DNA of 64,000 nt from Strigamia acuminata (GCA_949358305.1 OX442317.1:5088186-5152185), one strand, 5' to 3'. Positions 37,901-52,827 are shown, counted from the stretch's first letter. The notes: generated from the letters alone by a model not told the origin. Numbers and translations are program-made.

Positions 37901-40552
37901 TAGGCCATGCAAGCCACAATCTGTGGGATCAAACCTTGTATTGGCACTAAGAACTGGGAAAACTACAGAATACTCAGTTGGCAACTGGTAGCAGATGTAC
38001 AGTCGTGTTCAAAAAAACTGGATCTTCACTGTATGCTGGCAATTAAAATTGTGAATAATTTTATGTTTTACCAGAAATTTACAGGTGATAATATAGCATC
38101 ACCAAAGACAAGGTTGTATAATCACCTGTTGATTTCTGGTGTTTCTTCTATACTCGAGTTGCACTCAAAAAGGCACCTCACAATGTGTACTCCCATTGGT
38201 CGAGCCAGTTTACTGGTGTAGTGATCCGGAAAAGTAGACTCAAACACCAGAATTGCATTACAATGTACAGACATTGCAATCGATTGCCTAGGCAACGGCC
38301 TAAAATTCAAACTTCCAGACGATGTAAGCAATAAACACAACAAACATGTGTTTGTCATTTTTTAATGTGTAAAACTTCATTTTAATGATGGAAATCACAT
38401 TTTTTTTAAAATCAAAATAACATAAACTAAATTAGTCATAACAATCACAACAATAAATAAAAAACAAAACTACTTCTCCTAGTAGTAGTATACAGTCTGG
38501 AGTTAGTAGTAAACTGGCTCGACCAATGGGAGTACACATTGTGAGGTGCCTTTTTGAGTGCAACTCGAGTATAGTGGCAAAACATGAAATTATTCGCAAT
38601 TTGAATTGCCAGCGTACAATGAACATTCAGTTTTTTTGAACTTAACTGAACATTAGTCGGACAAGGATAAGAAACAACTGCAATTCCCAACTGGTCAACA
38701 AACCAAGTACTGACCAAACCAATTCTGCTTAACTTCTGTGTTGTGATGGAAACGGGTGATCAGCCTTGTAAGCCGTTTCTTGAAAATTAACTTGAAAGTC
38801 ATCAAGGATAAATAAATAAAACAGATGAATATTGCAAGAACAAGCTCTGCTTTGTTTTCCTCTTTCTGTAATCAATCCTGTGTGTAGAACCCTAATGTCA
38901 TTTAACTGTCAAAAGCCGAAAGTGACTAATGACTAACAACAACTTTTTTTTATTTCCAATTATCAACAAAGTAAAACTTGTAGGGAAAAGATGTAAATGA
39001 AATTATATCAAAACGTGCAAAGAACTATTAATTTAACAAAGTTAAAACCAATTAATGACATTTTAAAGCTGATGTTGCCATTAGAATATTCATGTGAAAA
39101 ATGAAGCAGAATCTGCAACAGGTTTTATATCATAATCATAAATTGCACGCCCATTGAATATGCATAGCACTTTACTTTGTTTTGCTTTTTATGGACGGTG
39201 TATTAAACTTTTATATTGTTTTTACCCTTCCATCAGTTTAAAGTAAAGATAATATTGATAAATTTCTTTTGTACTTATTTTATAGCCATTTTTATCACTC
39301 GGTAAAGTGTCTTAATGCATTCTTTTTAACAACACGCGTGCTCAACTGCCGATTACGGCGGGGCTGGCAAAATGTTTCTTGTTTAAAAAATTAAATTTTT
39401 CCAGAGCATGTTGTTTGTGCTACCCCTCAGTGCTGGATTTGCTCAAGGTATTATTGATGATGAGGCTCTACCATGTTGCAATTTAAGGAGGCAACTGTTG
39501 CTACTGGCAACAAGTTTAGTCTAGTCATGCAGATTTGCATTACAAAACCAATAAAATAAAATAAAAAACTTGCAATGTGTATGGTGTTTTGGGAAATGGG
39601 AAATCCAAACACAAATTTATGTGGAATCATCATGAATAATTTGTTTTTCTCACAAATATAAAATATAATTTTTTTATAGGGTGTTGCAGTTTTTAGTTCT
39701 GAAATATGCCACTGGTAGTGTCTATGTACCAGAAGTGGTTGTTTGCAGTTGGGCTCGACATTTAGGATAAATTATTGTAACTGTTGGACCATTTTGGGCA
39801 AAGAGAACCAGTTGTTAAAATATTTGAACTTTACTAATGCTTCTAGTATGTGCATCAACGCCACCAGCCACCATAGTGGTATATTTCTGAACTAGCAGTT
39901 ATTATATCCCTTTTGATGGGCCTGCCATAATATTGAATACAAATGGCTGCCTTTTATTCAATAAATAAATAAACCTAGTGAAAAACTTTCTTCGATCAAA
40001 GTAGATCGATGTCTCACAGTCTCAACCTTTAAGTCGAATGCCATTACTTTTACTTTCACTTTTCCAAGTCACTTTTCCAAGTTAGAAGAATTTATTTCTT
40101 GGCCTTTGCACCATATTCCACCATGAATGGGATGTTCTCCATTAACTGATCAATATTGGAGAACTGGAAGAGCTTGCTTGTAAAAGCTTGCGTTTACACA
40201 CAACAGGGGAGAATTTTTTTTTAAAAATCTGCTCATTATAGACATCAAACAATGGAATTGTATAGAAGTTGTAGTTGAATTTCCAATGAATGCATTCTTT
40301 ATATGTTTCAAAAAAAAAAAATTTTTTTAAATGATTTTATTTTTTATTTTTTATTTTTTTTTAGTATGTTCGTTCAGTAAAGAGACCTGGGAAATCAACA
40401 ACTTGTGGACTGGCATTGGTACTTTTATTTGTTTGATTGTCAACGCTTCGTATTATCATTCAATCGGCAGATCCACTTCAGGATTGCGAAAATCGTCTTC
40501 CTTCAAGGATCTGGTCACTGGAACAATCAAAGAAGACAGAAAAGACAAATAA
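4473..40552 (+). CDS. TP53I11: TP53I11 (tumor protein p53-inducible protein 11) orthologue, 205 aa over six exons
   Basis: Coding exons: 4473-4504, 28439-28532, 28603-28710, 31945-32038, 33220-33321, 40365-40552; all GT-AG, 618 nt in phase, stop TAA. Identification rests on the N-terminal block [18 protein letters not shown] followed by HRSKISQLLG, which matches vertebrate TP53I11 in order and spacing; the distance from Met to KHS equals the human one. The protein is small and multi-pass: hydrophobic segments around residues 54-72, 99-116, 122-141 and 158-175. After the last comes a basic Ser/Lys tail that is longer than in human (189 aa). Its cellular role is poorly defined; p53 induction and roles in adhesion and growth are described in mammals and need not apply here. 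Introns take 98% of the span; intron 1 alone is 23.9 kb and intron 5 7.0 kb. Confidence 0.9.
4840..4934 (+). CDS. TP53I11: Possible alternative first coding exon of TP53I11
   Basis: ATG at 4840 opens [17 protein letters not shown] and runs 95 nt to CTTGAAAG|GTAAAA. It ends in the same phase as the exon at 4473-4504 (two bases left over), so joining to exon 2 at 28439 keeps frame and gives [13 protein letters not shown]. That reads PPxL..KHS, like the human PPPLMKKHS segment. It would give a 226-aa form. The frame is closed by TAG about 45 nt upstream of the ATG. The donor is weaker than the GTGAGT of the other exon. It may be an alternative promoter product, or chance. Confidence 0.45.
4935..9712. 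other. TP53I11 intron 1, proximal part: no gene seen
   Basis: A/T-rich intronic sequence with only short open frames lacking splice context or recognisable motifs. Around 6230-6350 there is a fragment (CGAGTATATACG and GCATTATAC motifs) similar to one at about 11345, probably the edge of an old DNA transposon. Nothing else could be assigned. Confidence 0.4.
9713..9976. mobile_element. MITE with 14-bp terminal inverted repeats
   Basis: ATGGTTCAAAAATA at 9713-9726 is matched by its exact complement at 9963-9976. The 264-bp interior is rich in AATGTATTTTGAAATG-like words. Diverged pieces of the same family occur at about 22806-22945, 27055-27195 and 36145-36370, and isolated ends (TTCAAAAATATATTTTAC) at about 25921 and 36345. 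No coding capacity: a non-autonomous family dispersed in the TP53I11 introns. Confidence 0.6.
11234..11345. mobile_element. hAT-like transposon end fragment
   Basis: Starts AGGGGTGTCCAAC and continues with GGGCCA-type sequence and a GGCCACACATAAAATACAC stretch, an arrangement I associate with hAT-type (MER/Charlie-like) elements. It is cut at about 11345 by a different repeat edge reading TACCGTATATACTCGTG. I did not find a matching opposite terminus. Confidence 0.4.
12112..12142. repeat. (CA)n microsatellite
   Basis: About 15 CA dinucleotides with one CT interruption inside TP53I11 intron 1. Confidence 0.9.
13104..13520. mobile_element. MITE with perfect 29-bp inverted ends
   Basis: The 29 bp from 13104 (AAAGCTAGGTTCACACTTG...) are repeated exactly in reverse complement at 13492-13520. 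Just inside both ends is the word CGCAACGCAAG or its complement. The 417-bp element has no transposase. A clear target-site duplication was not found. The GTTCACAC core resembles the ends of the element at 33428, suggesting related families. Perfect ends suggest a fairly recent insertion. Confidence 0.75.
15923..16120 (+). pseudogene. MULE/FLYWCH-like transposase N-terminal relic
   Basis: An open stretch of 65 codons contains a basic cluster [10 protein letters not shown] followed by [19 protein letters not shown] and [12 protein letters not shown]. This matches my recollection of the N-terminal region of Mutator-like (MULE) transposases: a tryptophan/phenylalanine-led 'xSFxxxEEAKxxIKxENIW' block before a zinc-binding segment. 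It ends in TGA, and the following 170 bp to the minisatellite show only broken remnants. A dead fragment lying beside the 11-bp repeat block. Confidence 0.4.
16293..20434. repeat. 11-bp minisatellite in a duplicated higher-order cassette
   Basis: Variants of an 11-bp unit (YGTTTGAAGGT: TGTTTGAAGGT, CGTTCAGGGGT, CGTTTGGAGGT, TGTTTGAAAAT and others) fill 16293-17609, 17988-19264 and 19643-20057. Each block is followed by a non-repetitive spacer of about 378 bp (17610-17987, 19265-19642, 20057-20434), and the three spacers are near-identical. Unit 1 (16333-17987) and unit 2 (17988-19642) are both exactly 1655 bp. Unit 3 (19643-20434) is 792 bp and lacks 863 bp of repeat. Differences between units 1 and 2 are whole 11-bp steps. 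G is concentrated on the + strand. The minus strand lacks stop codons over long stretches, so it shows open frames over 200 codons; these are a by-product of the repeat, not genes. Lies in TP53I11 intron 1. Confidence 0.95.
20435..22279. other. TP53I11 intron 1, middle part: no gene seen
   Basis: Ordinary A/T-rich intronic sequence directly after the minisatellite block. No splice-bounded open frame, tRNA or transposon end was recognised. Confidence 0.4.
22280..22800. mobile_element. MITE with about 31-bp inverted ends
   Basis: TAGAGAGTTTGTGGGATGCA... at 22292-22322 is matched by its complement at 22755-22785 with one mismatch. A weaker extension (AGTGTTGC and complement) suggests true ends near 22280 and 22800. 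Two more TAAGGGAAAAA words occur inside, so the element has sub-terminal repeats. No coding capacity. Confidence 0.65.
24160..24602 (-). mobile_element. Truncated pogo/Tigger-like MITE, interrupted by another element
   Basis: Read on the minus strand it matches the element at 61836-62163: ACAACAGAGCCTCGATTATCC at its start, then GGGACATGGGTGTTCATAA and a TTCGGATAATC stretch. Its far end is lost. The copy is split at 24337-24572 by a separate insertion flanked by ATTAGTT repeats. Clearly older than the copy at 61.8 kb. Confidence 0.65.
24337..24572. mobile_element. Nested insertion with ATTAGTT target duplication
   Basis: The pogo-like copy is interrupted between ATTAGTT (24330-24336) and ATTAGTT (24573-24579), the signature of a 7-8 bp target-site duplication. 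The insert's ends share CATCTAGCGC in inverted orientation (24347 and about 24552). It contains three and a half copies of a 17-bp unit, CGCGACAACAATGTACC, at about 24366-24425. The 8-bp-class duplication suggests a hAT-type non-autonomous element. Confidence 0.6.
25628..25850. mobile_element. MITE with GGGGCCGTCCATAAATTACG ends
   Basis: GGGGCCGTCCATAAATTACG at 25628 is matched near 25830-25849 by ACGTAATTTATGGACAGCC, its near-complement. This terminus type is common in invertebrate non-autonomous DNA transposons. The interior has G-rich runs and no open frame. The target duplication is unclear. Confidence 0.65.
26150..26986. mobile_element. 837-bp inverted-repeat element
   Basis: The left end TAGGGGGTTCATTA and the right end TAATGAAACCCCCTA are complementary with one base difference. 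Both continue into AATTTTGCAATTTTG-type A/T words. The interior repeats AAAATCACAAAATTGCAAAA motifs. No transposase is visible. Confidence 0.55.
30147..30653. mobile_element. Non-autonomous hAT element (MITE) with 8-bp target duplication
   Basis: The ends are CAGGGGCGGATCCAG (30147-30161) and its exact complement at 30639-30653, a widespread hAT terminus. Flanks are CTATCAAC (30139-30146) and CTATCAAT (30654-30661), an 8-bp duplication with one mismatch. The 507-bp interior is mostly a 20-bp minisatellite. It lies in TP53I11 intron 3. No transposase. Confidence 0.85.
30237..30585. repeat. 20-bp minisatellite inside the hAT element
   Basis: At least eleven near-perfect units of TGAATTTTTCGTCCAAAAAA run from 30237 to about 30475, followed by decayed units with 1-2 bp indels to about 30585. 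A5-6 and T5 tracts alternate roughly every 10 bp. The minus strand has no stop codons over this span, so apparent proteins with a 20-residue [12 protein letters not shown] period are repeat artefacts. Confidence 0.95.
31905..31940. repeat. (TTTA)n microsatellite serving as polypyrimidine tract
   Basis: About nine TTTA units end exactly at the CTAG acceptor of TP53I11 exon 4 (exon from 31945). The tract upstream of this splice site is therefore a microsatellite. Confidence 0.85.
33428..33676. mobile_element. 249-bp MITE with 17-bp perfect inverted ends
   Basis: TTATACCATGTTCACAC at 33428-33444 is matched by its exact complement at 33660-33676. The interior carries smaller palindromes around GGATCTACTAGTAGATCC. 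In TP53I11 intron 5. No coding capacity; the GTTCACAC core recalls the element at 13104. Confidence 0.75.
33756..33900. repeat. 145-bp hairpin with perfect 29-bp arms
   Basis: The 29 bp at 33756-33784 (TGGCAGACAACTGACATCTC...) are repeated exactly in reverse complement at 33872-33900 around an 87-bp A/T-rich centre. A looser pair (GGCGCTATCTG near 33709 and CAGATAGTGCC near 33900) suggests an older, larger inverted repeat. A small MITE or a transcribed hairpin; it lies in the sense orientation of TP53I11 transcription. Confidence 0.7.
34069..34335. mobile_element. Short hAT-like element
   Basis: The right end reads AAAAGTTTGAGAACCCCTG, complementary to the common hAT terminus CAGGGGTTCTCAAACTTTT. 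The left end CAGCGTTACTCGCAAGTTG is a diverged version. Flanks GTCTAAGT (34061-34068) and GTCTACGC (34336-34343) agree at 6 of 8 positions, consistent with an old 8-bp target duplication. 267 bp, no transposase. Confidence 0.65.
34866..34890. repeat. (TGTC)n / (TTTG)n microsatellite
   Basis: A short run of TTTG followed by about five TCTG/TGTC units in TP53I11 intron 5. Confidence 0.85.
34891..37969. other. TP53I11 intron 5, middle part: no gene seen
   Basis: A/T-rich intronic sequence. A diverged piece of the 9713-type MITE family lies at about 36145-36370. No splice-bounded coding segment or RNA gene was recognised. Confidence 0.4.
37970..38700. repeat. Long inverted repeat (foldback element) with a nested hairpin insertion
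   Basis: Left arm about 37970-38214 and right arm about 38509-38700 are reverse complements at roughly 85-95% identity. The best stretch is the arm around CTCGAGTTGCACTCAAAAAG. The left arm carries an extra insert of about 75 bp (38071-38147), itself an inverted repeat (CCAGAAAT..ACAGGTGAT against ATCACCTG..GATTTCTGG); the right arm shows the empty site. Spacer about 295 bp. No transposase. Confidence 0.75.
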
Positions 40553-40650
40553 CTTAATCCTTTGCAAGGAATCTGTGTCTGTCTTTGTTGTTTCTTTACA
40601 GGGCTCGAAATTGAAAATTTTCACGAACCAGAACACCACTTCCAAAATTT

Positions 40651-40656
40651 AATAAA
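40651..40656 (+). terminator. Poly(A) signal for TP53I11, within the hAT element
   Basis: AATAAA 99 bp past the stop codon. Another candidate lies near 41255 in an AAATAAATAAAC context beyond the transposon. Confidence 0.45.
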
Positions 40657-40664
40657 ACAATTCG

Positions 40665-40965
40665 TACAATTACGAATCGCAAGGGACCCGAGAAATCGGT
40701 TCGTTATAACAAAAGTTCGTTATATCAAAATTTTTTAACCACCAATACGAAAATGTATGCCACCAAACGATTTCTATCTGTGCAAAAAGCAAAAAACTGA
40801 ATGAAAAATTAAAATGCCGGTATGTTTGTATTGGAATACAGTAGGTTCAATTTGCGAAAGGAAAGAAAACGGCTAACCAACCAACCAAGCCATTTTTAAG
40901 TATTTGTTATAACAAAAAATTCGTTATATCGCGGTTGGGTACAACGAGGTTCAACTGTACAAAAT
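40665..40965. mobile_element. Pogo/Tigger-like sequence nested in the hAT element
   Basis: Contains TCGTTATAACAAAAGTTCGT and TTCGTTATATCGCGGTTGG, ending GAGGTTCAACTGTA, the terminal style of pogo/Tigger MITEs. The ACCCGAGAAATCGGTTCGTT segment recurs in reverse orientation at about 46200-46245, defining a two-copy family here. Its exact left boundary is unclear. Confidence 0.55.
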
Positions 40966-41889
40966 CACAAGAGATAAATTATATCAAGAACCGGAAGAAT
41001 ATTTTCCATAGTTTGCTCCGGTACATTTCGAGCCCTGTTTCTTTAACATTCTTATATTTGTGTCTGTTTTCTTTTTTCTTTTTTGAGCTTTTTGAATTTT
41101 ATGATTTTTATTAATGGAAGGAAATGTTGATATTTATTTGAAATGTGGGTAATTAATGGCTCGTTTGTCACAAACCCCTATACAGTATTTTTGTAGTTGG
41201 TATTTTAAAATCAAATTTCACCCCTGTGGATGTAATTTTGTAACAACAATATTGTAAAATAAATAAACACAAAAAAGGTCATTTTCTTTTCCATAGTTTG
41301 TATGCATCAAATTTTGTTGTAACAGTAGCCACTTGTTTGTAAATTTATATTATCACATTGTGTGTTGAATTAATTGTAAAATCTCATTTTCAAATTACAT
41401 ATGCAATAAAAAGTAAAATTGGCCTCCTCTATTGTGTAGGAAAATTAATAACATCCGCGTGGAAAAGTTCTTTAAAAAAATACAAACGTTTCCAACTTTT
41501 CTCACCACGAGCAGTTAACACAATTTATTCTACAATTTCCGTGGATTGTCAACAGATGGCGTTTTATATCGGGGGAATTAAACTAAATTAAATCTCGAAA
41601 TCACATCACTAAAATCTCATTTTTCCACAAAATTAATTCAACGTGTTTTATTTCAACCAGAACGTCGAATTAAAAACTCATTTTAAAATCGGTCCTCATT
41701 CGTAAACAATCATCGGTGCGAGCATGCGCCGTAACATAAATAGGGTGTTGGTCTCCACCTAGACCAGTCTGAAACAATAAAAATTAAGCAGAAACAAACA
41801 TGGCTCCACGTTGTTTGCAAAATAGATAAACTTTTGGCCTTACAATTTTATGTTCCGTATAATTTCCCTCAATCCCTCAACTAGTCATC

Positions 41890-43971
41890 ATGGCAGCTGA
41901 AAGCCAACGAGTTTACAGTCTAAGATTCAACCAAGATCACGGTAAGATGCCTAATGTTGACGTAAACAACTAAACACCAACTCAAACATCACGTGCCAAT
42001 TAAAACCAATTAAAACCAATTAAATCCAAAACCACCAAACCAAACAAAATACTAATAAATTCTAATAATTCTCCACATAGGATGTTTCACTTGCGCTATG
42101 GAAACGGGACTAAGAATTTACAATATAGAGCCATTAGCAGCCAAAACAATTCTAGGTAAGTGCATTTAATTTGTTTACGCAACAAATATCGACCCAATTG
42201 TCATTGTTTCAGACAAGGAGAAAGTTGGCAGTGTAGCCATCTGCGAAATGCTACACAGGACCAACTTGTTAGCAATTGTTAGTGGCGGTGAGAGGCCAAA
42301 ATTCGCAGAAAACACGGGTAAATATTGAAACATTTGCAAATTTTAACGAATTTAATTTCATTTTTTAACGTTTTTTTGTTTCAGTGCTAATCTGGGATGA
42401 TAAATTAGAAAAGTTTGTCGTGGAATTCACTTTTACCGCGCCCGTTCTGTCCGTAAAACTTCGCAGAGACAAGTAGAAATACGTGCAATTAATGTCTGAT
42501 TTGTGTGTTTATGTGTTTTGTTTGGTTTTGTTGAGGCTCACGGTGATTCTGCAGACGCAAATCCACGTTTTTTCGTTCCCCGTCAAACCGGTCAAGTTAT
42601 TCACCTTCGGCACCCGCGACAACCCGCGCGGGCTCTGCGAAATCAGTCCCATGACTGCATCGGAGAAACAACTCTTGATATTTCCCGGCCACAAAGTTGG
42701 AAGCGTTCAGCTGGTCGATTTGGCGACGACCACGACCGCGCCGAGCATGTCGTGCGCGCCAGTTACGATCAATTGCCATCAAACCGAGCTCGCTTGCATG
42801 GCGATTAACCAGCAAGGAACGATGATCGCCACGGCCTCGCAGAAGGGAACGCTTATTCGTGTTTTTGATACTGGCAAACGAGTTCAGTTAGTTGAGCTGC
42901 GACGCGGATCTGATCCGGCAACTGTTTATTGGTATTAAAATAGAGGATTTTATTTTTTTAATTTATGAAATTGTTTATATTTTCTCTTTCTAGCATTAAT
43001 TTCAGCGCAAATTCAGCTTTTCTATGTTGCTCTAGTGATAAGGGCACTGTTCACATTTTTGCTGTTAAGGACAATAAGCTCAATCGTCGTTCAACGTACG
43101 TCTGCGTTCAGAAAAACTTCGTTCTGGCGTTTTAGAGTTTAATTTAACGATTTTTTGTCATAATGTTTGAAAATAATCGGGGAAATTGTAATTTAATTGG
43201 TGGTTTTTAGTATTTTTGGCATTGAAAGACGAAATTAACATTGAAAATCGGGAATTTGAACGAAATTAACATTGAAAATCGGGATTTTGAACGAAATTAA
43301 CATTGAAAATCGGGATTTTGAACGAAATTATCATTGAAAATCGGGAATTTGAACGAAATTAACATTGAAAATCGGGAATTTGAACGAAATTAACATTGAA
43401 AATCGGGAATTTGAACGAAATTAACATTGAAAATCGGGAATTTGAACGAAATTAACATTGAAAATCGGGAATTTGAACGAAATTAACATTGAAAATCGGG
43501 ATTTTGAACGAAATTAATATTGAAAATCGGGATTTTGAACGAAATTAACATTGAAAATCGGGATTTTGAACGAAAAAATTTTTGTAAATTAATTTTTTTG
43601 CTATAAAACCATTGAAATGTATATTTGAAACACTAAAATTAATTTTAACGTTTGTAAATTCGTTATAGTCTTTCCAAAATGGGCTTCCTGGGTCAATACG
43701 TAGAATCACAATGGGCACTCGCCACTTTCACCGTTGCTGCCGAATGCGCTTGTATTTGTGCCTTTGTGTCCAGGAATTCAGTTGCTGGTTCGATTATTGA
43801 TGTTATGGATATTTTAATATTACGTTATTGATTTAAAATTTGTATTTTTATAATTTTTTAGCCGTGTGCGTTAATGGATCGTACCACAAGTACAACTTTA
43901 ATACCGACGGCGTTTGCAATCGCGACGCATTCGATGCGTATCTGCAATTGTACAACGATATCGAGTTCTGA
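41890..43971 (+). CDS. WDR45: WDR45 / WIPI4 PROPPIN, 348 aa, eight exons
   Basis: Exons 41890-41941, 42081-42155, 42213-42317, 42385-42472, 42536-42931, 42994-43095, 43669-43787, 43862-43971 sum to 1047 nt in frame; stop TGA. A seven-bladed WD40 PROPPIN that binds PI3P/PI(3,5)P2 and acts with ATG2 in phagophore growth. The L/F-RRG lipid-binding motif is present as LRRG at about 228-231, inside [18 protein letters not shown]4-type features rather than WIPI3: [30 protein letters not shown] and [13 protein letters not shown]. Length fits human WDR45 (360 aa). Oddities: exon 5 (396 nt) is much richer in G+C than its surroundings; intron 4 is only 63 nt; exon 7 uses the weak donor GTTCGA, chosen because it restores NSVAAVCVNG, matching the family's NSVIAICVDG. 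The exon 4 stop TAG overlaps the donor. Confidence 0.95.
43215..43576. repeat. 31-bp minisatellite in a WDR45 intron
   Basis: About eleven units of a 31-bp sequence (GAATTTGAACGAAATTAACA followed by TTGAAAATCGG) fill most of the intron between exons 6 and 7. Variation is mostly A/T at one position (GGAATTT versus GGATTTT). A/T tracts recur about every 10 bp. Confidence 0.93.
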
Positions 43972-44402
43972 GCTCTGCCAATCTTTGTACCTCTTGAGTT
44001 CGACCAATTATAAGACGGGCACTGAAATTTTCTAGCAGTTGCACCCAATCTAAGAGTATTTTTATTGCAACAAAGCCTAACTGCCATGTTGTTCTTACAA
44101 AAATTGTAAGAAAAAATTTTTTTTTTTTTACTTGAGTTTTTTTTTTATTTGGATTTTGTGGTAGCATGTTAAGACAATTTTTTTTATGATGTTTGGTTAC
44201 ACGTGTAATTATATATAATAATTTTTAAAAGTTTATTTGCAATTTATTGTAAATAAGCTGTACATAACTGTAAAAACAATATAGGAAAAAGTTATAAATT
44301 TTTTTTGTGATTTATTTACTTGCAATCAAATTCTTAGTGTCTTCTTCATTGATTTTTTTTTATATTTAAGCAGTTATAAATTTATATTTAAACAAAAAGA
44401 TA

Positions 44403-44408
44403 AATAAA
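44403..44408 (+). terminator. Poly(A) signal candidate for WDR45
   Basis: AATAAA about 430 bp after the stop codon, in A/T-rich 3' UTR-like sequence. Earlier variants are possible. Confidence 0.4.
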
Positions 44409-44639
44409 AGAAGTATAGGAGTGTTCAAATTTTCGCGCGTTTTAAATTCAAATCTGATTGGTTGACAAACAACACGATAAAATAGATGTTTCTAATGTTG
44501 CTCACTGCGAGTCGCTATTTTAACTAAAATAAAAAAAAGAATTAGAATTTTAAAAATTTACGTCGGATAAATTTATTAAATCTATATTTATAGCACTTAA
44601 TACGAGCGTTTTAGTAAAAAGTATAAAATAATGGCCGTT

Positions 44640-44724
44640 GAGTTTAAACCAATAAATGTGCTTCTCGTTCGAGAGTAGCCATCTTTATTTCTAACTTCCT
44701 TTCCTTCTCGCCCTTCGGATGTTG
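44640..44724 (+). other. Probable 5' non-coding exon 1 of PACSIN
   Basis: A pyrimidine-rich, G+C-richer segment (CTTCTCGTTCGAGAGTAGCC, CTTTCCTTCTCGCCC) ends at GATGTTG|GTGAGT, a strong donor at 44725. Together with the next non-coding exon at 45818-45878 it suits the 5' UTR of the gene starting at 47856. The transcription start is not defined. Confidence 0.45.
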
Positions 44725-45817
44725 GTGAGTAAAGGTTAAAACATGTTTTACGCTTTAATTCAACCAAATTTGAACTCTAAATTTAATTTAAACTCATTCA
44801 TAACGTGTTGACCTAACCGCCTAGAATTTAAAATGGACTGCAGATGTCGTGAGCAATTAATAAAAGAGAAATTCCAGGGCCCACTCCCGACGGGACGTGA
44901 AAAATCTTCATTCACAAAAAATTGTTATTTTTCTTTTATTTTTCATTTCCTACTCACGTGTATGCACGCAAGTTGATCACATGAAGTTTAGCAAGGATTA
45001 GAATATATTATATTACATAAACGGTGTCCACCAAAGAAAGAAACGAAAAATTTCACAATTTTCAAGGTTAAAATGAAAAATTGCAATGAAATTTGACTGT
45101 AAATCAAGATTGTGATCCATTAAAAATTAATTACCGAATTTTAAAATTAATGCTCAGTTTTTGCATCCTTGGAATTAATTGTAATTTCACTCTCCTTGTA
45201 TTTTTATAAATTTAAAAAAAAAATAATTAAATACAAAATATCTATTTAAATATCAACCTACTTTTAATTTTAAAAAAATTAAAAGAAATGAATGGAATTT
45301 TTCTTTATTTTTTTATCTTTTGAATTACAAAAATATTTATACAATCATGTGATAATGACATCATCACTTGTCAATGTTTTAGCACCAAATCTGTGGCTTT
45401 CTTGTTGTTACAAGAAATTAGAGATTTAGAATAGGTGAGGATAAGATTAACCCCCGATTGGGAAAGTGCCAAATGAACTAAAAAGAATGATGAAGTACCT
45501 GGAAAATGGGGTCAAAAAACGAAACCAAAAAAAAAAAGATTTTAAAAAGTGGGAAAAAATAATTAGAATGAATTAAGATGGCGCGAGAACATGAAATGAT
45601 ATGATATCCATAGTGGGAATTTAATTTTAAACTGAAACTTTTAAGGTTAAAGGTAAATTTGTACCTGTGCGGAGGTTATCCTCGCATTCCTGCATAAATT
45701 TGAGACGGGTCCACTGAAGTTTCAGACTCGTTGGGTGTGTAATGAGACTTTTCAGCATATTTAAACCAATTTTTCACTGTTTTAATCATTTTTTTTAATC
45801 TCTTTTTTTTCTTCTAG

Positions 45818-45878
45818 AGTTTATTTATTTGCAACTCTTGAAACCTAAACTGGGAATCCTATAATTGTGCTTCCATAG
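45818..45878 (+). other. Probable 5' non-coding exon 2 of PACSIN
   Basis: A long pyrimidine tract ending CTTCTAG at 45817 and a strong donor ATAG|GTGAGT at 45879 bound a 61-bp segment without a start codon in a useful frame. Best explained as a 5' UTR exon of the downstream + strand gene. Confidence 0.5.
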
Positions 45879-52078
<6,200 letters not shown>

Positions 52079-52821
52079 ACTTCTTATTTTTTGGGCATTG
52101 ATTCATTAAAATTAAGTGGCTTCTTTATTATTATTATAATTTTTTTTAGTGATACCGTAATTTCAGCTTTTAAATTATGGCGACAGTTCGATATTATTAT
52201 TATTAACTATATTAAAAGTTTAACACTTCGTTTGCTCAAACACAAATTGGACTAATGCGAAGATAAATGTTGATTTTTTTTTAAAACAAAAAAAACAAAA
52301 CAAAAAATGTAATTTTTATTTCTCTTAATTGATAAAAACCATTTCTATAATTACTAAAAACATTTTATTTACAATGGAAAATTTGAAATTATTAATCTAG
52401 GATAATATTGCAGTTGTAAACAAAAAAAAAGTTTTATTTGTCCTCGTCCCCTTGTAAATATTAAATTATTTAACACCCCCATTTTGGCCAATTAGGTTTA
52501 GTTATTTGTATAGTACGAGAAGGCATTAATTCGGGTGTTGGCTTTTTTTTTCCTCCTTCATTTGGACAATACGAAAATGCAGGACAAATTTTTTTCTAAC
52601 TTCCGGGTCCAAATAGTTAAGAAAAAAAAAACTAAAAAAAGAAAAAAAAAATTGATGGTTATATGAAATGTTTGGATATAATTCAGGTAAATTTGTTGAT
52701 AAAGTTTATGAATTTAGACGGGAAAAAAAAAATAAATACAAATTTATCTGACAAATCTTAAAATATTGTAAAACTGTGGAATTTATTTAGTTGCTAAGTT
52801 TTGTACATTTTTCATGACATT

Positions 52822-52827
52822 AATAAA
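52822..52827 (+). terminator. Poly(A) signal candidate for PACSIN
   Basis: AATAAA about 745 bp after the stop codon and 147 bp before the converging EDEM2 stop codon. The interval 52079-52973 otherwise holds only A/T-rich sequence, taken as the two 3' UTRs. Confidence 0.45.

Larger units (their letters stand above)
40599..41037. mobile_element. hAT-type element with perfect 8-bp target duplication, in the TP53I11 3' UTR
   Basis: CAGGGCTCGAAATTG at 40599 and its near-complement ending CATTTCGAGCCCTG at 41037 are typical hAT termini. TTTCTTTA occurs exactly on both sides (40591-40598 and 41038-41045). The insertion starts 46 bp after the TP53I11 stop codon and holds AATAAA at 40651. A pogo-like segment is nested inside. 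Confidence 0.85.

Noticed and set aside
39405-39450. Possible extra TP53I11 exon reading [14 protein letters not shown] after an acceptor-like CCAG
   Set aside because: Its phase does not fit exon 5, and joining exon 5 directly to 40365 restores the family alignment and a full-length frame.
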